From NCBI GenBank assembly GCA_963678705.1, contig OY783221.1:868001-932000 (forward strand): a DNA stretch of 64,000 bases. Direction: 5' to 3'. This DNA comes from Panorpa germanica (taxonomy: Eukaryota; Arthropoda; Insecta; Mecoptera; Panorpidae). Made by a program: the position numbers and the translations under genes. This document shows, in pieces, positions 40,531 through 51,566 of the stretch; the first letter of the stretch is position 1; each line of letters starts with the position of its first letter. The notes beneath the pieces are model-generated. The model was given only the letters and a program-made list of their open reading frames with translations. It was not told where the DNA came from and searched no databases.

Positions 40531-41169
40531 TATAGGACACGTCTATTTCTCTTATTTGCTGAAACGGTGCTTTGATTACATTCATTTGATCTTCAAAGAG
40601 TCTTTACATTCTTAAAGATGATCTGATTATATTCTGTGCGCGTATTATCGTCGTTGCACAATTCTGTATCGATGCACAACAAGATAACACACAAAAGGTA
40701 ATGGATAAGTTGATTATAAATCCAATTTTTAAGTGTTGCACCTTTCTTATATGACACGCCCTGGCGCCTGATTGTACCGCTGCGTGACCATCAAAGACCA
40801 GAGACACATAGAGAGCTGTATCATCAAATAGTAATCGAAAGAAACGATACCTATACCTATGTATGGTAGAATTAGAATAGCGAAACATTGATAAATATGA
40901 ATGTAAGAAATATATAGGGATAGCAATTATAATCACTTAGAGAAAACTCTTGTAAGAAGGATGTTATGTCAAAGTATGGGTTATGTTTTATGTATTTGTA
41001 TAAACTAACCTGAGTCATAACAATAATAATGCACATGCACATGCATTTCTGTAATGTGAGTCTTATACGTGACGTATTGCAGTTTGTAATTTAAGAAATA
41101 ACAATTAATTCTTATATTATTACAGAAATAAAGTTGCTGCAGTAAAAAATATACTCGTACAGTATGTGT

Positions 41170-41310
41170 TGTATGTTACCCATACTAAAACGGACGACTT
41201 TTTAAGTTGAGTGTATTTTAGTTGTTACGCATTTGTACGTTATCATGAGGTGAAACTTCTACTTTAATGTTTATCTTCACAGCACTGTACTGAAGGTGAT
41301 AAATGTGCAT
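41170..41310 (+). repeat. Short dispersed repeat, copy 2
   Basis: It carries ACGACTTTTTAAGTTGAGTG, then TCATGAGGTGAAACTTCTAC and TTTAATGTTTATC. It ends a few bases before MITE copy 3. Confidence 0.45.
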
Positions 41311-41313
41311 AGT

Positions 41314-41555
41314 TCCTGTAAACAATTTGGTGAAGTGTCCTGTTTTGTGACGCTTCTATCACTATTGCGCTTCAATTATAGTTGGCATCAACTTTATCTT
41401 CATTTGTATTCCGAGAGGTGGAATGGTTTTGCCATTTGTAGCCGATAAAATAGACATTTCATATGAACGACTGTGAGAAACTGAACTCTTTCATGACAAA
41501 CAAATCATACGTATCTTCAATATGATGGCAAAGTGACTCCAAAATGTTTACTGGG
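41314..41555 (+). mobile_element. CCCAGTAAACA MITE, copy 3
   Basis: It starts TCCTGTAAACAATTTGG and ends CCAAAATGTTTACTGGG. The flanking dinucleotides are GT and TT, so a duplication is not clear here. Confidence 0.78.
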
Positions 41556-42429
41556 TTATCTGTATCGTTCTTCCTTCTTAATTCAATCTGCGGTCATTCT
41601 GTACGAAGTTCTATCTATCTCAAAAAGTAGGGAAATATACGATTACGTGTAGAAATTTGCGTGTATTTAAGGGGCACAAATTCAATCCAATTTAAAAGCA
41701 ATTAAACATGTTCCTTCAAACCCCAAACTCTATTTCATGTAACAATGCTTTCGCTTTCTTATTCCGTTTAAAACTCAACAATTTAAACATCAGCTCATAT
41801 ATCTTCCTATTTGATTTACATTCGGATGATGCGGGTGTCTGCGTGGGAGTGGCAGCACTATCTATGAGTATGTTGGTACTCCTGTACTGTCAGAAAGTCA
41901 GCGGTCTCTGGTCAGGTTGTAGTTTTATAGATGTTTTCTAGGTTAGGTCTCAATGTCTAGTTTCTAGTATCAGTCTAGGTGGTCCAGGTAATGTTATAAT
42001 GGATTCCATGTAAATAGCTTAATAACAATAATCAAACTCTTAGAATATTAAATAGTTTTTTATATTATTTTAATATGTAACATATGTTTTAAAGTTTTAA
42101 GTCATCTGTATTTATAGGTTATGACTCTTTGTTTTTCTGTTTTTATTTTGTAATTCATAAGCTAAACATGTGTAAGTTGCTGCTAGGTAAATATAATAAT
42201 GGGGAGGTGTTACAGGAATGCTAGTTATAGAGCGGAGCTTTCAAATGAAGACGAATTGTTTTAAATTTCATAGCATACAATATCCTCAAGCGATTTGTTT
42301 CAATTAGTAAAATTGTTCACTTATAAGGACCATTTTATACTGTGTTACTAAAAAAAAGAGCATTTAACTTTCTTATAGCCAACTTTATCAACATATAGTA
42401 GAAAATAATCATGCATACAAGAACTACCT

Positions 42430-42600
42430 TCTGATGACATGTAAACATGTCCGTGTCGCCAAACTCCGGGACTTGGAGCACTACGTGTGTCGGGGGGCGG
42501 TCTCTTCTATTTCCCGGCCCCCCATATCAACCGGAATAGCGTTTTATCTATGAGACATGCGCACTGGACATAAATTCAACGGCGCACCCGTTTTGCGTTT
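42430..42600. other. GC-rich island with G-run and C-run hairpin
   Basis: GGGGGGCGGTCTCTTC is followed by TTTCCCGGCCCCCC, which can pair. The island has several CpG and no sustained frame. Its role is unknown; it may be a remnant promoter. Confidence 0.25.
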
Positions 42601-42925
42601 TAATATCGTACGTACAAAGTATATAATGTATTTATTAAACCATACAAGAAGAATGGAGAACCTATAAGACAACATTCTATAGGTCTGTCAGCAATTTAAG
42701 ATGACTGGCAATTTATTTTATTGCTGGATTGTCTATTTGCAACTATTCGTACTAATAGGCGTATTACCGTAATGCTGTAAAACCGTATAATTCACGGTTA
42801 TATTAATCTACAAAGTTATACAATCTGTTAAACAATAAGTACCTATGCTAAAAATGAAAATTAACCTAGATAAGAAATAATCGTCCACTATAAATGACAA
42901 TTAAAAACGTTGTGGTAGCTTTAAC

Positions 42926-43165
42926 ACACTGTGTCTTTTTAGTCTTTTAAAGTCAGACGTATGTTTATCTAGTAAATTCACAGCTAGATAGTTTGGATGA
43001 TTATTTAGTCGCTGCTGGTATCTTTGGCTGAATTTGTTAATTTCTTCTTTCACAGTTTTAATGCCGAAGTCATGGTTGATGAATTAGTTGCTGATGAACC
43101 ACGGGATATCCATAATGGTTCTTACTGTCCTTGACTGAAATCTTTCCAATTTTGTTTTGATGAAT
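42926..43165 (-). pseudogene. Jockey-clade LINE reverse-transcriptase C-terminal remnant
   Basis: The minus strand reads KLERFQSRTVRTIMDIPWF, ISN, stop, FINHDFGIKTVKEEI, then NKFSQRYQQRLNNHPNYLA and FKRLKRHSV. This is the usual end of Jockey-type ORF2, where RFQS, PW and HPN.LA are hallmarks. It has at least one in-frame stop and no upstream RT domain, so it is a dead fragment. Confidence 0.8.
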
Positions 43166-43771
43166 GTGATTCATTAAAATTTGCTTCTTTCTTTTTTGCA
43201 GCGTTTTCCTAATGCGTGATTAGTGTCACAACGCTAAAAGTCACTTAACTTTATCCTCAAACTTACATCGCAATGTTTTCTCTACTTCTTTTTGTATAAA
43301 ATACTGTGCAGTTCTCCGAATTCTACAAAATTTAAGCACCATTTCTTTAGTTTGCTAGTGTTAGAAGTTCTTTTACAAGAATGCTTAAATAATTGCTCTG
43401 TTTAACAAATGTCCCCACAAATCTACTCGACACCACGCGTAGCTTATGATGCTGGCAATTTAAATGCTACAATGGGTAATGAAAATTTATAACTTGTTTA
43501 GAACATCATTAAATGTCAAGTTAATATGATTTTATTGTGACCTAAGCTGAAATGATGACAATTCATTACAGTGCAGAAAAACAAGACGAGTTATTGTAAC
43601 ATTATGTCAACACAGTGGGCGGCAAAATGTGAATAAAGCTATTAAGTTATTGCCAGTGCAACGATTTTATTACTGCAAAATCTAACTGATAGCTGAAGCA
43701 ACCTTGATGGAACTTTCTTATTGAGAACATGAGAAAGACATCCTCTCACTTCGTTTTTGGAAACAGGAAAA

Positions 43772-44012
43772 CACAGTAAACATTTTGGGGTCACTTTGTC
43801 ATCATATTTAAGATGCGTATGGTGTTTTTGTCATGAAAGAGTTCAGTTTCATACAGTCGTTCATATGAAATGTCTATTTTATTACCTACAAATTGTGAAA
43901 CTACTCCACCTATGAAATAGAAATGAAGATAAAGTTGATGCGAACTATAATTGAAGTGCAATAGTGATAGAAACGTCACAAAACAGGACACTTCACCAAA
44001 TTGTTTACTGGG
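43772..44012 (-). mobile_element. CCCAGTAAACA MITE, copy 4
   Basis: It starts CACAGTAAACATTTTGGGG and ends CCAAATTGTTTACTGGG, with AA on both sides. It ends about 400 bases upstream of the ligand-gene promoter. Confidence 0.8.
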
Positions 44013-44412
44013 AAGGGACTAAATCTGAATGTAAAACTAATTTAATTAATTTTGCAGTTGTAGTTTTGTTAATTTCACTAATCCGGCCCGCGAAAGAGTA
44101 TAATAATCAAGTAATGAGAATTTGCTTAGCAAGTAGTTCTTGATCTAGAACATAGATGTCACGCATACTCACATTTCTCATTGCAAGCAACGAATTAAAT
44201 AATTATTAATAACCTAAATTAGAATATCATTCCTCTATAGCTGATATTACCAATTTAGCAAACGAAATTGACTGGCGCAACCCTTAAACGTGGCAATTTA
44301 GCTCCACCCTTTACATTATATATCTCGAAAGGGATGTAACGGAATGCCTACACCCACTATGATTGCGTGGGTGTTAATTTAGTATATAACACAGGTACAG
44401 GGTGGTTTTCTC

Positions 44413-44437
44413 TGACGTCATCACTCTTATATATATT
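44413..44437 (+). promoter_or_regulatory. CRE plus TATA-box core promoter of the ligand gene
   Basis: A perfect palindromic CRE, TGACGTCA, occupies 44413-44420. A long TATATATATT box follows at 44428-44437, eight bases downstream. The spacing to exon 1 and its donor at 44519 fits a TATA-driven start near 44460. The CRE suggests CREB/ATF-type control; that is inference from the site alone. Confidence 0.5.
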
Positions 44438-44459
44438 CCATCTGGTATGTGGGTGTACT

Positions 44460-44518
44460 CGGGGTACATAATTTGCTGCACTGAGCGATAAATTTCATTC
44501 ACGGTTTATAATTCGGAG
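44460..44518 (+). other. Candidate 5' non-coding exon 1 of the cystine-knot ligand gene
   Basis: It lies just downstream of a CRE and TATA box and ends at a strong donor (CGGAG then GTGAGT, GT at 44519). The next good acceptor (TTTTACAG, AG at 45064-45065) opens the exon that carries the start codon. The 5' end is not visible in the sequence, so 44460 is only an estimate from the TATA position. Confidence 0.45.
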
Positions 44519-45065
44519 GTGAGTTGTTGGACACTGAGGATAACGCTCGGACTGTTTAAGTGAAACTTCAGTGCATTTGTGAATCGAAACGTATGGTAAT
44601 CTATTTTTTATATTATCAATATTAGACATTCATTTACTATCAATCAAAGATGTCAATTATTAAAAATTTTTTAAATTCAAAATTTATAAAATATATGTTT
44701 TTGTAAAATATAAATTTTCCTGCAAATTGATATTATGTATGTATACTTCCATAAATTTTAATTTAGATATTAGACCATGTGATAAGTAAATTGATAAGAA
44801 AATCGATGATTTATGCTATAAATACATTTATGAGCTGAGAACAGAATATCAAACGGTTTATGCTTCTATAAATAGATTATAAAATAGAAATGTTTGAAAT
44901 AAAATCAAATAAACGCTAAAAATACAAAATTCCAGCGCCACTGACGAACTGATGAGCTGACGAAACGCAATAAAACCATCACATGATATCATTTAAACAA
45001 AATATCGTTTGATGTTTTTATTTCTTTTTTTTTTCTTTTAAATAATATTTTATATTCTTTTACAG

Positions 45066-45403
45066 ATCCTGTACAACAAGACGCCATGTCAACATCTGAT
45101 TTAGTTTCATAAAACTAATAATTTAACGTGGATATATTTATTCGTGATGCCCCTGTCAACAATTCCTCCGCGCCGCCCTTGTGCTGGCCTCGAGGTGACA
45201 TAGTACTTAGTACTTTATTAGAAGAAACCAAACAACGATATTTGAAAAAACATTTTCTACAAAAATTTTGTATTCATTTTTCAAAATTTTCAACGAAATT
45301 ATTGACTTTATTCATCAAGGGTTGACCCGTAGGCTGACAACCCATCAAGCCCCGCGGGCGGCCTACTATGCGCATTGCACATCTCGTGTCAGTCCTAATT
45401 GCG
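45066..45403 (+). other. Exon 2 of the ligand gene: 5' leader plus first 12 codons
   Basis: The exon is bounded by a pyrimidine-rich acceptor (AG at 45064-45065) and a consensus donor (GCG then GTAAGT, GT at 45404). It is richer in GC than its surroundings. The start codon is at 45368. Two short upstream ORFs precede it: 45086-45112 (8 codons plus stop) and 45147-45203 (18 codons plus stop). These could lower translation of the main ORF if the whole exon is in the mRNA. A shorter exon that starts further right cannot be excluded. Confidence 0.5.
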
Positions 45404-48400
45404 GTAAGTTACATTTCATTATTATCTAATTGCTAGCTATCAATACGGTAAATTAACTACTAAAATAAAGGGTTGCTCTTGTGCTTTGAATACCTTAATC
45501 CACATGCAAAATTTCAACATTCTATCTTTTACGAATTAAAAGATATACAGGAAAAAGTAATTATTTTTTTTCCTGTTTTTCCAAAATTACGGGTTTCCAC
45601 GATTTTTCCGGGGAAATCCGGGGACGCCAAAAGTCTTAGAATTTTTTTCTCTACGAAATAGGAAATTTTCAGAAACATTGTAGGAGTCGTTTTCGAGCTA
45701 CCATACAAAATTCACTACCAAACGTACAAAAGTTTGCATATACATCAGGGGTTTATCTAATTAAGTGTTTTGAACATTTTCTAATGAACATGGCATGGTT
45801 AACAATTTGATTAAATTATATTGGATTAAAATAGACTAAGACTATTGCATTTAGATTGTACCTTTGAAACCAGGCAAGCAGCAGCTACACGTAAACGTGA
45901 ACAAACAATCTCAAGACAATTCTCTAAACAAAGTAAAAACAAAACATGTTGTTATTTCTCACAACACTAGTTTTACCTCATTCGAGATATTTAAAGCAGA
46001 GTTCAGTTCAGAGCAAGTATATTCAAAATGAAAGCAGTCTTAATTATTTTATTAATTACAACTTGAACGCAATAGAAAGAGATATCTGTTTTCTTAACAA
46101 AAGGAACTAATTTCAAGCTTACTACAGTGAGCAAACAGACGTGTTGTTCAAGTGGACCACCTATTCAAAGGTGGTTCACATTTTTCTTGGACATACCTCC
46201 ACTTTGGGTGATGTTGACTTGAAATGTTTACTTGTTTAGGATAATAATAATATCATAGATATTAAAGAAAAACATTTACATTTTATTATTAAATAATATT
46301 TATACACTGAATTATTTATACTTGAAATTCTAACTCGTTTTGTTGATAGCAAATATAAATAGAACGTATGTCAGTGGAGCGAAAATAAATACTGAACTTG
46401 TCAATAAAAATATGGAATTATATATGTATACGAGCATTTACCCCGTCGTAAAGCAACGTCTGTTTTATATACGGAGTTGTAAAAGTCTCTGCCATATAAA
46501 TATTACGTAAATTTTGCAATAACGCTACCAATTTTGTTTGTGGAACACTGCATTTATATTCAAGCCATTAAATGAATTTTATAACCTCGATAACAAAAAA
46601 TTTACATTGAAATAAGTTTTTGCCTAATTGTAGAGAATACAATTCATAATTAATTTTATGAAAACCACGTACTTCTTAAAAACCATATTTATGAACAGTT
46701 TTGACATTGTGTACACTGGTATCTATTTATTGATTTTAGTTAAGTGTTTGTATGCATAATAAATAAGAAATCTCTGTTGTGCGGATATGAGTTTGATGCC
46801 TTCATTATTTCTATGAAGCTGTCAATTGTGGTGAGCCACGTAAGAAATGTATAATAATTGATAAATGTATCATAAATAATTTAACCACACGCCAATGCAT
46901 AAATCGTGTATTAAGGGGGGGGGTAAGGTTTCAATTTTCTTTTAAATTTTTTTTTTAAATTTATTTATACAACATATTAAGTTTATTGTGTACAAATTTG
47001 AAGTCGGAGGTATAGAGTTTTAAATCTTTACCTCTCTGGTCTGCTTTCGTGTTACTTTGAACCGATTCCTTTGAAATTTTGCACACTCTTTCTTTACATA
47101 AATGCCGAGGTAATGCTGTCGAGTTTTTTTTTTAATTTAAACGTATTTTAAAAAAAAAATTTTCATGAAAAATCGGTATTTTGACTTCTAAGTAAAAATT
47201 GTAAAAGCAATAAAAAAAGAAAAACTTGACAGCGTTACCTGCAGAAATTTATCAACTAATGAAATCATTTTGGTTTTTCGATTTCGGAAAATCCAGTGAT
47301 GAGTTATGAGTGGCACCGCAATGCTACTTTTTTTTGTGACATCAGCGGACATTCGCTGTCAATGGCTCATTTCTTGATATTTATTTATGAAAATTTCACA
47401 AAGTATTCTTCAAATGTCATTTTATCATGTAGTAATTATAGAAATAATTATGTATTAACTGTGTCGTCAAAAAACATTATCGAAAATATGCTTCTTTTTT
47501 ATCGTTTTGACCTTAACCCCCCCTCTTAAATCCATCCAAAATAGTTTCTGCTAAAGGGCAGAGGTAATCCACTCAGGTCATAAGGAGTTTTTGGTTTTTA
47601 ATTTGTGTTATTCGTAATAATTAAAATTTAAGACAAAGACAAAAGAATATATAGCTCGCTGACGCTGAAATATACTATATTTATACTGCTTCCATCTACT
47701 ATTTCAAATTAAGATGTTAAAATTTTTAAATATATTATTTTTATATCTTATTTAGGTCGTTAAATTTTGAAGTGGTAATAATAAAATTAGTGCATCATAA
47801 ATGCACCTTCAAAACATCCATACATCACTTTTAATAAATTCAACATCTTCATTCGTCACCGGTAGATGACATAATCAAATAACTCCTTGTGTTGAAATAA
47901 TCGGTCGTGTCATCTCATCACATAAATCTTTATAGCTATTTATTTTTTAATGAGGTTATTTTTTTTGCAATTACTTCATTGACAGCTGCATATGAAGTGT
48001 GTTTTTTTAAATAAATATTATGTCTTTGAGTGGCGCCTCTAGCGAGACTTTTTTAAAACATTGTGTTAGACACGCTGCAAATTGAAAGTGAGGTTATCTG
48101 TAAATAAATGGTTTTTAACTATTTTATCAAAAAATGTCGTGTATTATGGAATAATAAATCTCAATAGCGTGCTCACTGCTCACTGTAGTTCCAACTGCCA
48201 TTAAGCTTCCAATTTCAAAATAAATCCGCTGCTCACTTCAAACACCTTCTAACCTCAAAACTTCGTAAAGATATTAAACTATAAATAATTTCTTCTATTT
48301 TTTAATATTTTATTAATAAATATGCTACACTTGTTGATCATATATTAAAAACTAAGATTAAATAAGATGATTTGTTGTCTATCCACGACAAAATCCTCGT

Positions 48401-51400
48401 GTTCATATTTTTAGGTTAAAAGAAAATTTGACATTTGGAAACACAGAAACTGCCATCTTGAATTATACTTTATTTCTTTGAAATACAAGAAGTTATGTAA
48501 CAAACTTAAAAACGGAAATAAAATTGAAGGAGGGAGGCTATTAAAAAAATATACACTCAATACAAAACGGTATCTGATAACGATACAAAAGATATATGTA
48601 TATAGCAACCCAATGCAAGCTACTCTATTATTTATAACTGGTTCTTTAGATAATTACAAGTTTAAATGTTATTATTTTCCAGTACAACTAACGATACCTA
48701 TCAAATATTCCATATAAATTGTGTATTTTATTTGTAATAATTAATAATAAAAGTAGTCATAATTAATATTATATAAAGGTAACTTCAGGTTTATGTTGTA
48801 ATAAAAATGTTTTACACGTTTATTTTATTCTAATTAATAAATATATTTATGGCGCTATTAGTTGCCAATAAAATTCAGTAGAAAAGATTTTTCAAAGAGA
48901 CAAAATTAGGATATTTAAGTTAACGCAAAGTTATTACCCTACTGAGGCTCACACTTCAGGCTTAAATACTTTCTAGAAGCAGGATTCCCTAACTTCATAA
49001 CTAAAGCTAAATCCGCCACTGGGAACAAATAAATTCAATAGATTTATAACAATTATTAAAATAGTTTTATGATAATAATAAATGAAGACATTTAGATATT
49101 AAATACGATAATAGTGTACCATAATGTGTGGGCGATGTTGACCGCCGCGCTGCCTGGTGACTACGCGTGTAACAAACCAATAGCAACTGCAACATTGTAC
49201 ACGAATGCAAATGAATCGTCGAATGTATGCAGATGTAACAGATAATGTAGATGTTATCTGTACATATTATTCGTTATTGATCGCCGTGTATTTGTATTCA
49301 ACCAGGTTACTCTTGTGGTCAGAACTTGTACTACAATTTAACAAGAGACTAATAAAATACACGAATGAATTATTGAAACTTTAAAATTATTATGAAATGG
49401 GATTTAATACGAAATCAATCAAATGAACAACATATAAAAAGCTGATCACTTTCGGTATATTTCATCGAGGAGGGGGGATAAGATTTCAATTTCTTTTTTT
49501 TCATTTATTTATATTATTGTACAACATATTAAGTTTATAGTGTAAAACTTTGAAGTCGATTGGAGTAAAACTGTCCCAGATATAGAGTTTTAAGTCTTCA
49601 CCTCTCTGGTCTGCTATCGTGTAACTTTGAAATTTTTAAATGCGGTTTCTTACACAGAGCTTTTTCAGAGTCGATGCCCTCTCTAGCTCAAAATCTACAG
49701 GACCGATTCTTTTGAAATTTTACACACTCTTTCTCTACATAAATACCGAGGTAACGCTGTCGAGTTTTTAAAAAAAAAATAATTTTAAAGTATTTTAGAA
49801 TAACAAAGTTTCTGATTTTTTTCATGAAAAATCGGTATTTTGATTTTTAAGTGCTGTAAAAAATAAAAAAATCAATAAAAAAAAAGAAAAACTCGACAGC
49901 GTTATCTGCAGAAATTTATCAACTAATGAAATCATTTTGGATTTTTGATTTCAGAAAATCCAGTGATGAGTTATGAGTGGCACCGCAATGTTACTTTTTT
50001 TTTTTGTGACGTCTGCGGAGATTCGCTGTCAATGCCTCATTTCTTGATATATATTTATGAAAATTTCACAAAGTATTCTTCAAATGTCATTTTATCATGT
50101 AGTAATTATAGAAATAATTATATATTAACTGTGTCGTCAAAAAACATTATCGAAATTATGCTTATTTTTTATCGTTTTGACCTTAATCCCCCCTTCAACA
50201 GAGGTACAGCTTTAATGACGTGCATTTGAAAGAGAAAAAGATAATAAATTACCTTAAAATCAAACGCACTTTAATTTAACAAATCACTTAAGTCGGTTCT
50301 TTGATTTATAAATCTATCCGATCGAATTTTACAATCAAGCGCTGAAATCTGCCGACAAATTATTCAAATAATTTGGATTTTAAAATGATACAATTTCACC
50401 ATTAGTCAAAATGCTGAGTCACAAATATTTATCAATTTACAGGAATCCTTTGACAAGACCGTTCTCTTATGACAGGGCTTTGTAACCTTTAATATTGTAT
50501 TGTTTTTTAATTGTTTTAGGTGTTTTCGCTGGCCGCCGCTTTGTTTCCGTGCTGCAGCGCACTCATCCCATTGGCGGCCGGCCTTCTGGTGCCCCCCAGT
50601 GACGCCTCGCAGCCCCACGACACAGAGACATCTTATTCCGATCACACAGAAGAACCCGGCAGCGGGCTACACAGGGGGGCACGCAGTGTCTCCGAACGCT
50701 ATCGGAACTCTACCATCAGGTAATCATTCATAAATTACATGTTCTTGCTTGGATTTATATATTCAACATCCAGTGCTGTTAAAATGGTTGACTGTATAGT
50801 AGGCGTTACTGTTATTACTTGATTTCTTTCAGTTTATTTATTATTTCTTTTTGTTTTTTTTATTAGATCTTCACCGAATAGATATAACATAGTCAAAAAT
50901 TACAGACAAGTTCAAAGAATCATGCGTGATGAAAATAACGGTTTACTGAAGGCGATAGATTGTTGTCCTAGTGTCCAGGAGATGGTAGAACCGGAAGGAG
51001 GCAGCGATCCTGACGGACTGTTCGTTCATTTGTATAATGACAGCGATACCAGGCAGCGGTAAGAAATATTATGTTCTTAATTAAATAGATACGTATTAAA
51101 AATTTCCTAAAACGTTCGAATTGTCCTTCAGGTTCTATGAGCACTCATGTCGACCGGATGTAGTTGGAAAGCCCTGCAGATTCGTCAATAGAAGTTTGTA
51201 CAATCACACGAGATGTGTGCAGAAATATTCCTTCTCCTACGCGTTGATCAGAGATCCAGCTGCAGAACTTGGAGAAGCGCGGCATCATCATCATCAACCT
51301 AAGGCGATGCAGCAAATGCAACCTCATCTGATGGCATTCCCTCACAACCACAAAAGTAAATTTATGCTGGGTTATATAAAAGTCAGGAGCGGCTGCAGCT

Positions 51401-51492
51401 GTGAAGTTTATCCTCATAAAGATACAGAAGACACGCCGCCAAAATCGAAACGCAAAATGAAAAAAAAATTAAATAAGAAAAATGAAATTTAA
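45368..51492 (+). CDS. Secreted cystine-knot ligand, neurotrophin/Spatzle/Trunk superfamily (four coding exons)
   Basis: Coding exons are 45368-45403, 50520-50719, 50867-51058 and 51132-51492. All junctions are GT-AG, phases match (0, 2, 2), and the sum is 795 nt, or 262 residues plus stop. Residues 1-36 are a strongly hydrophobic signal peptide, starting MRIAHLVSVLIA and split by the first coding intron. A furin-like RGAR ends at residue 67. Sequons are at N75, N136, N162 and N167. The C-terminal domain has C111, C112, C149, C158, C171, C231 and C233, with RFYEHSCR, KPC, TRCVQKY and SGCSC. The final CxC and the 149-158-171 spacing match the NGF family closely. RCVQKY also occurs in Spatzle proteins. 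A His/Gln-rich insert (about 183-215) separates C171 from C231, and the tail (246-259) is very basic. The family therefore predicts a furin-cleaved dimeric extracellular ligand. Receptor class and exact orthology (neurotrophin, Trunk or Spatzle-like) cannot be settled by eye. The start exon was chosen because it joins in phase and completes the signal peptide. Confidence 0.82.
46915..47523 (+). mobile_element. G-rich-ended repeat, copy 1, in the 5.1 kb ligand-gene intron
   Basis: It starts GGGGGGGGGTAAGGTTTCAA and ends TTTTGACCTTAACCCCCCC, an inverted pair. An inner inverted pair (GCTGTCGAGTTTTT and AAAACTTGACAGCGTTACC) flanks an A/T-rich core. A 77-codon frame at 47296-47529 covers the right third. 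It matches copy 2 but lacks roughly 100 bases of its left half. Confidence 0.65.
49472..50193 (+). mobile_element. G-rich-ended repeat, copy 2, same intron
   Basis: It starts GGGGGGATAAGATTTCAATT and ends TTTTGACCTTAATCCCCCC. It carries the inner inverted pair GTAACGCTGTCGAGTTTTT and AAAAACTCGACAGCGTTATC. The frame homologous to that of copy 1 runs from 49945 to 50229, 94 codons. It ends about 330 bases before the exon at 50520. Confidence 0.65.
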
Positions 51493-51560
51493 AAGATAGA
51501 CTTTTATTTTCTTATTGAAAATTGTTTTTAATTTTATTTAAGTTACCAATCAGTGATTTT

Positions 51561-51566
51561 AATAAA
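51561..51566 (+). terminator. Polyadenylation signal after the ligand gene
   Basis: AATAAA lies 69 bases after the stop codon in AT-rich DNA. Other AATAAA hexamers occur further on, so the 3' UTR may be longer. Confidence 0.4.

Noticed and set aside
40604..40936. 110-codon minus-strand frame
   Set aside because: It lies between repeats, has no recognisable domain, and has a tyrosine/isoleucine-rich composition expected of translated AT spacer.
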